DNA from: an uncultured Lachnospiraceae bacterium
Lineage (GTDB): Bacteria > Bacillota > Clostridia > Lachnospirales > Lachnospiraceae
Direction: 5' to 3'
NCBI GenBank assembly: GCA_949051815.1
Contig: CARQVR010000012.1
Coordinates: 20,258-68,168 of the forward strand
Length of the DNA: 47,911 bases
Shown piece by piece: positions 7,505 to 15,874 of this stretch. The position numbers and the translations under genes were made by a program. The notes beneath the pieces are model-generated. The model was not told where the DNA came from. It searched no databases and saw only the letters and a list, made by a program, of their open reading frames with translations. How positions within the stretch are numbered: position 1 is the stretch's first letter; each line of letters opens with the position of its first letter.

Positions 7505-8701
7505 CTATTTCACCAGCGCGAAAGTCTCCCTCGCAATCGCGAGTTCCTCATTGGTGGGAACCACAAGCGCCTTTACTTTTGAATCGGGCGTACTGATCTC
7601 CCTGTCCTCTCCGCGCACCTGATTTTTCTCCTCATCCAGTGTCATGCCAAGATACCCCAGATGCTCACAGACATGCTTTCTCACCAGGGGGTTGTTTTCA
7701 CCCACACCTGCCGTAAAGCAGATCGCATCCACACCGTTCATGGCTGCGGCGTACGCGCCGATATACTTCGCCACACGGTAGGAAAAAGCAAGAATCGTGC
7801 GAAGTCCTCTTTCCTCCCCTGCCACATAGGATTTCTCCAGATCCCTGAAATCCGAGGACAGGTTGTCGGAAAGCCCGAGAACGCCGGACTTCTTGTTCAG
7901 TATGGTCATCACCTCGTCGATGGTCTTATTCTCCTTATGGGCGATAAACTCGATGATCGCCGGGTCGATATCCCCGGAGCGGGTGCCCATAATCAGCCCT
8001 TCAAGGGGCGTAAGGCCCATGGACGTGTCCACGCAGCGCCCGTTCTCCACCGCGGAAATACTTGCGCCGTTGCCAAGGTGGCAGACAATAATTTTCATGT
8101 CCTCATACTTTTTGCCGAGGATCTCCGCCGCTCTCTTTGATACATAGGAATGGCTTGTGCCGTGGAAACCGTATCTTCTCACCTTGTATTTCTCATAGTA
8201 CTCGTAAGGCAGCCCGTACAGATACGCATGCTGGGGCATGGTCTGGTGGAATGCCGTATCGAACACGCCCACCATAGGCGTATCCGGCATCAGTTTTTTG
8301 CAGGCGTCAATGCCGATCAGGTTCGCCGGATTATGTAAGGGCGCCAGATCGTTGCAGGCTCTGATCGCTTCGATCACTTCGTCCGTGATGATCGTGGACG
8401 ACGCAAACTTTTCTCCGCCGTGCACGATGCGGTGTCCTACCGCCCCGATTTCATCCAGAGATTTCACCACGCCTGTCTTTTCATTCATCAGCGCGTTTAA
8501 GACAAGTTCAATCGCCTTGGTGTGATCGGGCATGGGCGTCACTGTCTCTTCCTTTTCCCCGCCCGCAGGCTGATAGACGATCTGGCTGCCGTCGATGCCG
8601 ATGCGCTCACAAAGGCCCTTGGCGATCTGCTTCTCCGTCTCCGCGTCGATAAGCTGGAATTTCAGGGAGGAGCTGCCGCAGTTGATAACAAGTATGTTCA
8701 T
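7505..8701 (-). CDS. ackA: Acetate kinase
   Basis: Converts acetyl phosphate and ADP to acetate and ATP, the final ATP-yielding step of acetate fermentation. It is a cytosolic enzyme of the ASKHA fold. Seen motifs are NCGSSSLKF at the N-terminus, GFHGTSHSYVS, and CHLGNGAS in the phosphate-binding core. The length of 398 aa is typical. The start at 8701 has AAGGA 7 nt upstream; the longer reading frame to 8731 runs into the spacer and has no family match. It follows pta on the same strand after an unusually long, strongly folded 240-bp spacer that may set the relative level of the two enzymes. Confidence 0.98.
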   Translation of the reverse strand: MNILVINCGSSSLKFQLIDAETEKQIAKGLCERIGIDGSQIVYQPAGGEKEETVTPMPDHTKAIELVLNALMNEKTGVVKSLDEIGAVGHRIVHGGEKFASSTIITDEVIEAIRACNDLAPLHNPANLIGIDACKKLMPDTPMVGVFDTAFHQTMPQHAYLYGLPYEYYEKYKVRRYGFHGTSHSYVSKRAAEILGKKYEDMKIIVCHLGNGASISAVENGRCVDTSMGLTPLEGLIMGTRSGDIDPAIIEFIAHKENKTIDEVMTILNKKSGVLGLSDNLSSDFRDLEKSYVAGEERGLRTILAFSYRVAKYIGAYAAAMNGVDAICFTAGVGENNPLVRKHVCEHLGYLGMTLDEEKNQVRGEDREISTPDSKVKALVVPTNEELAIARETFALVK

Positions 8702-8738
8702 ATGGTTTTCCTTCTTTCTATGATATTTCAATTGGTTA

Positions 8739-8943
8739 TGCCCGGATTCGTGCTTAATTTACCCCGCAGTGCCGCTCGAAAAACCTTCGGTTTTCCTCGT
8801 TCGCGGGCTGATAAGCTGACACCCCACCTCGAGAACTTCGTTCTCTCGGTCGTGTTGCAACACGACATGTCCGGCCGCTTTTGCCCGGATTCGTGTAAAC
8901 ACGATCCGAGCCTTCGCGTCCGGCCGCGCCGTGTCAGCTTATC
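8739..8943 (-). repeat. Folded pta-ackA spacer element
   Basis: A 13-bp inverted pair (8810-8822 and 8931-8943) encloses smaller hairpins. These include an 18-bp perfect palindrome (GTCGTGTTGCAACACGAC, about 8849-8866) and a hairpin with GAA triloop on the minus strand at 8831-8845. A second GAA-triloop hairpin lies outside the pair at 8780-8794. A 14-bp direct repeat (TGCCCGGATTCGTG) occurs at 8739-8752 and 8882-8895. The right arm of the inverted pair overlaps the pta stop codon. No T-tract follows, so it does not look like a simple terminator. Confidence 0.75.
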
Positions 8944-9943
8944 ACGCAAGCTGTGCCTGCACAGCCGTCAGGGCTACTACGCCTACGATGTCCTGCCAGG
9001 AGCAGCCGCGTGAGAGGTCGTTTACGGGTTTGGCGATGCCCTGGAGCATGGGTCCGTAGGCTTCTGCCTTGCCCAGTCTCTGCACCAGTTTATAGCCGAT
9101 ATTGCCGCTGTCCAGATTGGGGAAGATCAGCACGTTTGCCTTGCCCGCCACTTCGCTGCCGGGGGCTTTGGACTTGGCCACCTGGGGCACAAGGGCCGCG
9201 TCGGACTGGAGCTCTCCGTCTATGGTGAGGTGCGGGTACTGCTCATGGGCGATCCGCGTCGCCTCCACCATCTTGTCCACCAGCGGATGCTTGGCGCTGC
9301 CCTTGGTCGAGTGGGACAACATGGCGATGATCGGCTTCACGCCTACCAGGCTCTTGAAACTCTTGGCGGAAGTGTCCGCAATGGCCGCAAGCTCCTCCGC
9401 CGTCGGGTCCTGATTCAGACCACAGTCCGCAAAGAGGAAAGTGCCGTTAGCCCCCAGCTCACAGTCCGGCACGTCCAGAATGAAGAACCCCGATACCAGT
9501 TTCACGCCGGGCGCGGTCTTTAAAATCTGCAGTGCGGGCCGCAGGGTATCTGCCGTAGCGTGACAGGCGCCGGCAACCATGCCGTCCGCGTCATTCGCTT
9601 TTACCATCACCACGCCGAAAGTCAGATAATCTTTCAGCAGGATCTCCCTCGCCTTCTCCGGCGTCATCCCCTTATTCTTTCTGATCTCATACAAAAGTTC
9701 CGTGTACTCCTCCAGCTTTTCGGTCTTTTCGGGGTCTATGATCTGCACACCGTCCAGCTCCACCTCCAGCCATCCGGCACCGTCCATAATCTTCTCCTCG
9801 TTCCCCACCATGATGATATCGGCGATCCCCTCCTTCACGATGTTGGCCGCCGCGATCAGCGTCCTTTTATCATTGGTCTCCGGCAGAACAATCGTCTTTT
9901 TATCGCTTCTGGCCTTCTCTTTCATCAGATCAATATAAGACAT
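8942..9943 (-). CDS. pta: Phosphate acetyltransferase
   Basis: Converts acetyl-CoA and phosphate to acetyl phosphate and CoA in the cytosol, feeding ackA. At 333 aa it is the short form with only the catalytic PTA_PTB domain. Typical segments are MVAGACHATADTLRPALQI, HSTKGSAKHP, DGELQSDAALVP and FPNLDSGNIGYKLVQRL. The start at 9943 has AGGAGGG about 7 nt upstream. A well-formed promoter lies at 9972-10000. It is first in the pta-ackA unit and divergent from tmcAL, so the region couples acetate production with an enzyme that consumes acetate. Confidence 0.98.
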   Translation of the reverse strand: MSYIDLMKEKARSDKKTIVLPETNDKRTLIAAANIVKEGIADIIMVGNEEKIMDGAGWLEVELDGVQIIDPEKTEKLEEYTELLYEIRKNKGMTPEKAREILLKDYLTFGVVMVKANDADGMVAGACHATADTLRPALQILKTAPGVKLVSGFFILDVPDCELGANGTFLFADCGLNQDPTAEELAAIADTSAKSFKSLVGVKPIIAMLSHSTKGSAKHPLVDKMVEATRIAHEQYPHLTIDGELQSDAALVPQVAKSKAPGSEVAGKANVLIFPNLDSGNIGYKLVQRLGKAEAYGPMLQGIAKPVNDLSRGCSWQDIVGVVALTAVQAQLA

Positions 9944-9971
9944 AGCTATACCCTCCTTCTTTCTATCTTAC

Positions 9972-10000
9972 ATAATACCTAATTCCGCTTTCACAGACAA
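9972..10000 (-). promoter_or_regulatory. Promoter of pta-ackA
   Basis: TTGTCT (9995-10000) and TATTAT (9972-9977) on the minus strand are separated by 17 bp. The predicted leader is about 20-25 nt and holds the AGGAGGG ribosome-binding site. Confidence 0.75.
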
Positions 10001-10100
10001 GTAATTTTCTGATCTGTTTGAAAGAAAAAACAATACAAATCCGACGTATTGTGATAAACTGGAAACAGGGGATGTATAACTATTCGGGGGAAAAAAAGTT

Positions 10101-11348
10101 ATGAAAACGGTCGGAATTATTGCGGAATACAATCCGTTCCACAACGGACATGCCTATCATATCAGAAAAGCCAGAGAGCTCACACATGCTGACTACTGTG
10201 TTGTCGTTATGAGCGGTGATTTTGTCCAGCGCGGCGCACCAGCCATGATGGATAAATATCTGCGCGCCGAAAGCGCACTTCTTGGCGGCGCGGATCTTGT
10301 GATCGAGCTTCCCGTCTGCTATTCCATCAGCAGCGCAGAACATTTCGCCCGCAGTTCAGTGGCTCTCCTCGATAAGCTGGGTGTCGTCGACTCCCTCTGT
10401 TTTGGCAGCGAATGCGGTGACATCCGCGTGCTTACGGACTTCGCACAGGCGCTTTTGAACGAGGGGCCTGTCTTTAAAAAAACACTGGATCAGGAACTGC
10501 GCTCCGGCCACACCTACCCGCAGGCAAGAAATGTTGCGTTAGAAGCTTCCGCCCCCCATCTGACGTCCCATATCAACGTGCTAACCAGCCCGAACAACAT
10601 TTTAGGGATCGAATACTGTAAAGCGCTCCTCTACTGGAAGAGCCGGATGGCGTCATATACGATCAAACGCACCGGCGCCTCCTACCATGACAACAGTCTG
10701 GACAGCGGCTTCTGTTCCGCACTGGCTATCCGGGAATCCCTGCGGCATACAGGCACATCGGAAAGCCTTGCCAGACAGATTCCTGCTGCCTCCTTAAAGC
10801 TGATGGAGGACGCCTACCTGAAATCATACCCTGTTTTTGCAGACGATTTTTCCCTCCTTGTACAGTACAGTCTTCTCACCGGAGAAAAGGAGGGTTTTGC
10901 GCATTATCCGGATATCGACAAAGAACTGTCGGACAGGATTATAAAACTCCTGCCGCAATACCGCGATTTCAGTTCCTTCTGCGATCTTTTAAAGTCCAAG
11001 AACCGCACTTATGTGAGAATCTCCAGAAGTCTGATGCATATCCTGCTCGGCATCCACAAGGAGCGCCTGATGCAGTACGGACAGGAGGGCTGGATTTTCT
11101 ATGCCCGTATGCTGGGTTTTCGCGAGAGCGCTGCCCCGCTTCTTTCCGCCATCAAGAAAAACGCCTGCATTCCGCTGCTCTCCAAGCTCGCGGACGCAGA
11201 AAAACAGCTTGCACCGACAGGCCTTTCCATGCTGGAAAAGGATATCTATGCAAGCCATATTTACCAGAGCATCGTCCGCAATAAATTTCCGGGAGGAAAC
11301 CCGTCGCCGGAAATCAGCGAATACAAAAATCCGATCATAAAACTATAA
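10101..11348 (+). CDS. tmcAL: tRNA(Met) cytidine acetate ligase (TmcAL)
   Basis: TmcAL (formerly YlbM) uses ATP and acetate to make N4-acetylcytidine at the wobble position of elongator tRNA-Met. The N-terminal nucleotidyltransferase-like Rossmann domain shows EYNPFHNGHAYHI with the HxGH motif, SGDFVQRGAPA and DKYLRAESALLGGADLVIEL. LTSPNNILGIEY follows near residue 170, and the C-terminal half is helical. The length of 415 aa fits the family. The ribosome-binding site is a plain GGGGG run 10 nt upstream of the ATG. The gene is divergent from pta-ackA and converges with plsC, with only 5 bp between the stop codons. Location beside the acetate pathway fits its substrate. Confidence 0.95.
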   Translation: MKTVGIIAEYNPFHNGHAYHIRKARELTHADYCVVVMSGDFVQRGAPAMMDKYLRAESALLGGADLVIELPVCYSISSAEHFARSSVALLDKLGVVDSLCFGSECGDIRVLTDFAQALLNEGPVFKKTLDQELRSGHTYPQARNVALEASAPHLTSHINVLTSPNNILGIEYCKALLYWKSRMASYTIKRTGASYHDNSLDSGFCSALAIRESLRHTGTSESLARQIPAASLKLMEDAYLKSYPVFADDFSLLVQYSLLTGEKEGFAHYPDIDKELSDRIIKLLPQYRDFSSFCDLLKSKNRTYVRISRSLMHILLGIHKERLMQYGQEGWIFYARMLGFRESAAPLLSAIKKNACIPLLSKLADAEKQLAPTGLSMLEKDIYASHIYQSIVRNKFPGGNPSPEISEYKNPIIKL

Positions 11349-11353
11349 TTTCC

Positions 11354-12070
11354 CTATGCAGGGCTGACTACCTCACTGATTCTGTTCGTGATTCTTTCCT
11401 TCACCATTTCCGCGATCTGGGTTGTTGTCATGCCCTCATATTCTTCGTAAGGGATCGCTTTTAAAAAGTGCACCTGTGTCTCCACCCTTCGCAGGGTCCA
11501 CTCCTCAAACACTCTGTAAGAATCAATCAGCGCCACCGGCACAATCGGCACACCCGCTTTCACCGCGCTCTTAAAGCAGCCGGGCTTAAACTCTCCCAGC
11601 GTATTGTGGTTATGAAAATAGCCGCCCTCCGGAAAAATAATAAACCGGCGTCCCTTTCTGGTGTCCTCTGCCAGTTCTCTGATAATCCGAATGGACTGTC
11701 TCGTATCATCTTTTTTCAGACGCTTTCCCTGTACCAGATCGATAAACTGCTTCACCAAAAGCCCGTGTGACTTGGCGTCGTCGATCACCACCGAACAGGG
11801 CTTGTCGTGGGATATCATAATGCCCAGCGCATCATATTTCCCCTGATGGTTCGGGCACAGAAGATACCCGCCCTCCTTCGGCAGGTTCTCCGCGCCAAAA
11901 CGTTTCGTGTAGATACGCCCTGCGCGCATCATACGCCGGATGGCCAGCCTTGCATATGCATAGCAGGCTTCCTCGCCGTATCGTTCCTTATGTCTGGCCT
12001 TATATGCCATTTTGGGTATCATGTAGATTCTCGGCAGATTCCACACGATCACCTTGAGAAACCGTATCAT
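11354..12070 (-). CDS. plsC: 1-acyl-sn-glycerol-3-phosphate acyltransferase (PlsC-like)
   Basis: Transfers an acyl chain to lysophosphatidic acid to give phosphatidic acid at the membrane. The PlsC domain spans most of the 238 aa. Seen are the catalytic NHQGKYD (NHx4D) near residue 75 and FPEGG near residue 150, where many family members have FPEGT. A hydrophobic stretch at residues 4-17 is the likely membrane contact. GGAG lies 8 nt before the ATG. The gene starts 19 bp after cls on the same strand, so the two phospholipid genes are very likely co-transcribed. An acyltransferase of related specificity cannot be excluded. Confidence 0.88.
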   Translation of the reverse strand: MIRFLKVIVWNLPRIYMIPKMAYKARHKERYGEEACYAYARLAIRRMMRAGRIYTKRFGAENLPKEGGYLLCPNHQGKYDALGIMISHDKPCSVVIDDAKSHGLLVKQFIDLVQGKRLKKDDTRQSIRIIRELAEDTRKGRRFIIFPEGGYFHNHNTLGEFKPGCFKSAVKAGVPIVPVALIDSYRVFEEWTLRRVETQVHFLKAIPYEEYEGMTTTQIAEMVKERITNRISEVVSPA

Positions 12071-12089
12071 AAATTCATCTCCATTTAAC

Positions 12090-13622
12090 TTACATCAGCG
12101 GTGACAGCAGTTTTAAAAGCGGACCGATCACATTGGTCTTCACAAATTTCTCCCTGCACCACGACAGCGTGATCTCCTCACAGATTTTAAAAGTCTTCTC
12201 CATATCCTTTTTCAGTTCCTCCACAGCCCGCGCCCGGTAAAGGTACACCCCGCATTCAAAATGATGGTAAAAACTTCTGTAATCGAAGTTGACCGTGCCG
12301 ACCGTGGCCGACTCATCATCCGCAATCACGCATTTGGCGTGGATAAAGCCCGGCTTGTACTGAAAGATCCTGACACCCGCCCCGATCAGATTCTGGTAAT
12401 TGGACTGCGTCAGCCAGTAGACAAACTTCTTATCCGGCACACCAGGCGTCACGATCCGCACATCCACGCCCCGCTTCGCCGCCAGCTTAAGAGCCGTGAT
12501 CATTTCATTGTCCGTAACCAGATAAGGCGTGTAAATCCAGATATAACGCTCTGCAGTCCCGATCATATTCAGGTAAACGTTCTCCCCAAGCGTCTCATCG
12601 TCAAACGGCGTATCCATATACGGCTGTACATAGCCTTCTGCCCCCGGCAGCTTTTCAAAGGGATAATAGTATCTGCTGTAATCTTCCTCGGTATAACGGG
12701 ACATATTCCACATCTGCAAAAACATGACCGTAAAATTCCAGACAGCTTTTCCCTCTATGCGGATTCCGGTGTCCTTCCAGTGGTCCCCGTAAGGATGCTC
12801 GTAATTGATATATTCGTCAGCCAGATTGATCCCGCCCGTATACGCCACCTTACCGTCAATTACCACTATTTTCCTGTGATCCCTGTTATTCAGCACCAGC
12901 GATAAAAAGGGCACCAGCCTGTTGAACGCCACGCACTTGATTCCCTTTTTCTCAATGGTTCTGTCGTAATATTTCGGCAGAAGAAACGCACAGCCGATAT
13001 CGTCATAGATCAGCCTGATTTCCACACCCTCTTTCGCCTTGCGCTCCAGAATGTCCAGAATCGCATCCCACATCTTTCCCTCTTTGATAATGAAAAACTC
13101 CAGAAAGATAAAATGCTGCGCCTTTTCCAGATCGTCGAGCAGCTTCTCCCACCACGGACGCCCGTCCGCAAAAAACGCCGTATCCGTCTGATCCCACACG
13201 GGCGTAGCCGCATAGGAATACATATAACCGCTCAGGTTTGCTTCCGACCTGTCTTCCTTTTTCAGATTTTTCAGGATCTGCTTGTCCTGAACAAGGCTCT
13301 TCCTCACCAGCTTGTCCGTCCGTTCCATGCTGTCGCGCAGCTTTTTAGGCACGATCACATGGCCGTAGCACAGATAAAGGACGCCGCCAAACAGCGGAAA
13401 CGTCAATATAGGCACCACCCATGCCAGCTTAACGGCAGGGTTGTTCGGTTTCCATATAATATAAATCACAGCCCAGAAAGTGATAAAGCGAAGCACCAGC
13501 GAAAACCAGACATAATAATTGCCCCACTGCAAAAGCACGATCAGAAAAAAAGCGATCTGCAAAAGCACCAGAAGCGCCGTAATCACCACCCGGTTCATAG
13601 CGTACTGAAAAAATTTCCTCAT
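12090..13622 (-). CDS. cls: Cardiolipin synthase
   Basis: Condenses two phosphatidylglycerol molecules to cardiolipin and glycerol at the membrane. Two N-terminal hydrophobic segments (about residues 10-65) precede two phospholipase D domains with catalytic HKD motifs: HRKIVVID near residue 245 and HAKCVIAD near residue 425. The length of 510 aa is typical of ClsA-type enzymes. Its ATG overlaps the stop codon of the SufB-like gene upstream in an ATGA arrangement (13619-13622), pointing to translational coupling between Fe-S cluster assembly and lipid synthesis genes. Confidence 0.95.
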   Translation of the reverse strand: MRKFFQYAMNRVVITALLVLLQIAFFLIVLLQWGNYYVWFSLVLRFITFWAVIYIIWKPNNPAVKLAWVVPILTFPLFGGVLYLCYGHVIVPKKLRDSMERTDKLVRKSLVQDKQILKNLKKEDRSEANLSGYMYSYAATPVWDQTDTAFFADGRPWWEKLLDDLEKAQHFIFLEFFIIKEGKMWDAILDILERKAKEGVEIRLIYDDIGCAFLLPKYYDRTIEKKGIKCVAFNRLVPFLSLVLNNRDHRKIVVIDGKVAYTGGINLADEYINYEHPYGDHWKDTGIRIEGKAVWNFTVMFLQMWNMSRYTEEDYSRYYYPFEKLPGAEGYVQPYMDTPFDDETLGENVYLNMIGTAERYIWIYTPYLVTDNEMITALKLAAKRGVDVRIVTPGVPDKKFVYWLTQSNYQNLIGAGVRIFQYKPGFIHAKCVIADDESATVGTVNFDYRSFYHHFECGVYLYRARAVEELKKDMEKTFKICEEITLSWCREKFVKTNVIGPLLKLLSPLM

Positions 13623-14536
13623 TTCAAAAATCCTTTTACAATCTGCTCTTCGGCCTCTTTCTCCGTAAGCCCGAGCGTCATAAGCTTTATCAACTGTTCT
13701 CCCGCAATCTTCCCGATCGCCGCTTCGTGGATCAGGTTCGCGTCAATGTGGTTTGCCGTCAGCTCCGGAATGGCGCTGACACTGGCTTCATCCATAATGA
13801 TGGCATCGCATTCGCTGTGCCCGTGGCAGCTCGCATTGCCCACAATCCGGCTGCGGAATATCTGTCTGGAACGGTCTTTTGCCACCGATCTGGAGATCAG
13901 GTTCACACTGGAGTTATCCCCCGCCATATTCACCGTAAAATCTGTCTCTGCATACTGCTTTCCGTGGGTCATAATCTTTTCTTTGATCACCAGACCCGCC
14001 CCCTCTGCCACCTCGGCAGTCGTGGTGCGCGCCGTGGAATCAATCCCCTTGATCTGCACCGTCTCCATCTCCAGATACGCGCCCTCCGCCAGATGGATCT
14101 CGGTGGTCGGGTTCATAATCCGCTCGCCGCTGCCGTCGCCCGATCCATAATGCTTCTCCACATATCTCACTTTCGCGTTCTTCTCCACAAAAAAACGGTG
14201 GATGCCGGAGTGCGCCGAAGCCGCGGAACCGCCGTTGTGGATGCCGCATCCGGCCACAATCGTAATATCGCAGTCCTCACCCACAAAAAAATCATTGTAC
14301 ACGCTCTCCTGCAGACCGCTCTGGCTTAAAACCACCGGAATATGCACGCTCTCCGACTTCGTTCCCGGCTTAATCCGTATGTCAATGCCCGGACAGTCCT
14401 CCTTGGTTGTAATGTCAATATTGACGGTCGTATTCCTGCCCGCCATCTCCCCGTTGGCACGAATATTATATGCACCTTCCGGCACTTCATGCAGGTCCGC
14501 CACCTGCGCAAGCAGTTCCTGTTGTATTGCGTCCAT
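13619..14536 (-). CDS. SufB/SufD-like scaffold protein of a minimal SUF (SMS) system
   Basis: A scaffold subunit for Fe-S cluster assembly with the SufBD beta-helix core and C-terminal helices. The C-terminal signature HEAAIGKIAGEQLIKLMTLG and a final EAEEQIVKGF match the family. A conserved-looking HSECDAIIMD lies near residue 235. At 305 aa it is much shorter than SufB (about 470 aa), which fits the SmsB partner of the two-gene SUF-like minimal system. The start at 14536 has GGAGG 5 nt upstream; the GTG at 14551 and ATG at 14548 overlap that signal. It follows the ATPase gene by 24 bp. No sufS, sufU or sufD-like gene is present in the window. Confidence 0.88.
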   Translation of the reverse strand: MDAIQQELLAQVADLHEVPEGAYNIRANGEMAGRNTTVNIDITTKEDCPGIDIRIKPGTKSESVHIPVVLSQSGLQESVYNDFFVGEDCDITIVAGCGIHNGGSAASAHSGIHRFFVEKNAKVRYVEKHYGSGDGSGERIMNPTTEIHLAEGAYLEMETVQIKGIDSTARTTTAEVAEGAGLVIKEKIMTHGKQYAETDFTVNMAGDNSSVNLISRSVAKDRSRQIFRSRIVGNASCHGHSECDAIIMDEASVSAIPELTANHIDANLIHEAAIGKIAGEQLIKLMTLGLTEKEAEEQIVKGFLK

Positions 14537-14560
14537 AATTTCCTCCATCACTTTGCTTCG

Positions 14561-15286
14561 CTAAATCAATTTATCACTCAAAGTCCGGCAGGGCTGCCCC
14601 GCTCCCAAAAGATCCGGCATGACTTCTTCCCTGCTCCCCACCTTCTCAATTCTGCCATCCGCCAGCAACACGATCTGATCGGCAATGTTCAATATCCGCT
14701 CCTGATGGGAAATAATCAGAATCGTCCCGTGAATCTCCTCATGCATCTTCTCAAACACCCGGATCAGGTTCTGAAAACTCCACAGATCGATCCCCGCCTC
14801 CGGCTCGTCAAAGATGGAAACCTTCGTTTTTCTCGCCATAATCATGGCAATCTCTATGCGCTTTAACTCGCCGCCGGAAAGGCTTGCGTTGATTTCCCGG
14901 TTTACATAATCTCTCGCACAGAGTCCCACCTCCGACAGCATGGAGCAGACTTCCGAAACTGCCGTCTCCCTGCCAGCGGCAAGAGAAAGCATATCTTTCA
15001 CCGTAAGTCCCTTAAACCGGACCGGCTGCTGGAACGCAAAACTGATTCCCATTTGCGCCCGCTCTGTAATGGATTTCTCCGTAATATCAACGCCGTCCAG
15101 TAAAATCTGTCCTTCCGTTGGAGTCAGAATACCTGCCACGATCTTTGCCAGCGTCGATTTTCCGCTGCCGTTTGGCCCTGTGACGGCCACAAAACGGTTC
15201 TCCAGCGTCAGATTGATATTCCTCAGAATTTCTATCTCTTTTCCGCCGTCCTCAGCCTGAAAAGATATATTTTTAAGCTCCAGCAT
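14561..15286 (-). CDS. SufC-like ABC ATPase of a minimal SUF (SMS) system
   Basis: The soluble ATPase that powers the SufB-like scaffold. Seen are Walker A GPNGSGKST, the Q-loop FAFQQP, signature LSGGELKR, Walker B VSIFDEPEAGID and the switch His in LIISHQ. The D-loop wording DEPEAGIDLWS is the SufC type rather than a transporter type. The length of 241 aa is typical. The second of two adjacent ATGs (15286) is chosen because GGAGG lies 6 nt before it. First gene of the likely operon smsC-smsB-cls-plsC. Confidence 0.92.
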   Translation of the reverse strand: MLELKNISFQAEDGGKEIEILRNINLTLENRFVAVTGPNGSGKSTLAKIVAGILTPTEGQILLDGVDITEKSITERAQMGISFAFQQPVRFKGLTVKDMLSLAAGRETAVSEVCSMLSEVGLCARDYVNREINASLSGGELKRIEIAMIMARKTKVSIFDEPEAGIDLWSFQNLIRVFEKMHEEIHGTILIISHQERILNIADQIVLLADGRIEKVGSREEVMPDLLGAGQPCRTLSDKLI

Positions 15287-15433
15287 CATTTACCTCCAAG
15301 TTTACCTGATATACGCAGCCCCCGTCTCCGGAAGTTCCTTAATAGAACATCTTAACATAAATGCTGCCGAAAGGCAAACCTGACCTTATAGGAAATTCAG
15401 CCTGCCCTGCGGCAATCTCTATCGCGTAAAAAC

Positions 15434-15466
15434 ACGGCTGCCAATGTGTCGCACACCGGCAGCCGT
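15434..15466 (-). terminator. Terminator after the HPr-like gene
   Basis: A 9-bp perfect stem (ACGGCTGCC/GGCAGCCGT) with an inner GTGT/ACAC stem, followed on the minus strand by GTTTTTACG. It ends the HPr-like transcript 38 bp after the stop codon and separates it from the smsC operon. Confidence 0.85.
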
Positions 15467-15503
15467 TTCATTTTCCGTAACAGGTTCTCCCTGCCACTTT
15501 CCA

Positions 15504-15737
15504 TTATGCAAGATAGGGTGCGATTGCCTCCTCCACCTCCGAAATCTGCGCGCTCGTCTCCAGAATCCGAAACTCGATCTTTCTGGACAGATCCATGGAA
15601 AAAATACCCATGATCGACTTCGCATCAACCACATATCTTCCGGTGGCTATGTCAAAGTAACCGTCAAATTTCTCAATCGCGCTTACAAATCCCTTCACTT
15701 TCTCGATGGAGTTTAAATCCAGCATGTACGTCTTCAT
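15504..15737 (-). CDS. HPr-like protein lacking the phospho-histidine
   Basis: A 77-aa protein with the HPr fold. The central VDAKSIMGIFS matches the HPr region around the regulatory Ser46 closely. In the N-terminal active-site loop, where HPr has LHARPA before FV, this protein has LNSIEKVKGFV, placing Ser at the His15 position. It cannot take part in PTS phosphotransfer through His15 but could be a Ser46-phosphorylated regulator, as Crh is in Bacillus. ATG at 15737 has GGAGG 7 nt upstream; the GTG at 15743 has only 1 nt. It stands alone between terminator 15434-15466 and the G1P-dehydrogenase-like gene. Confidence 0.85.
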   Translation of the reverse strand: MKTYMLDLNSIEKVKGFVSAIEKFDGYFDIATGRYVVDAKSIMGIFSMDLSRKIEFRILETSAQISEVEEAIAPYLA

Positions 15738-15797
15738 ATTCACACCTCCTCTTCTGTATGACCGCCTGATTCCAAGTCTGCCGGCATGAATTCCATT

Positions 15798-15816
15798 CCG
15801 TCTGTAAAAACAGACG
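15798..15816. other. Perfect hairpin in the spacer before the HPr-like gene
   Basis: A 7-bp stem (CCGTCTG/CAGACGG) with loop TAAAA. No T-tract follows on either strand, so it may be a weak terminator, an RNA stability element or a leader hairpin. Confidence 0.5.
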
Positions 15817-15874
15817 GCCTCTCCCTTTCCTAAATAGATTTTATTGCATTTTGAAAGATTTGTACAGAATATTT

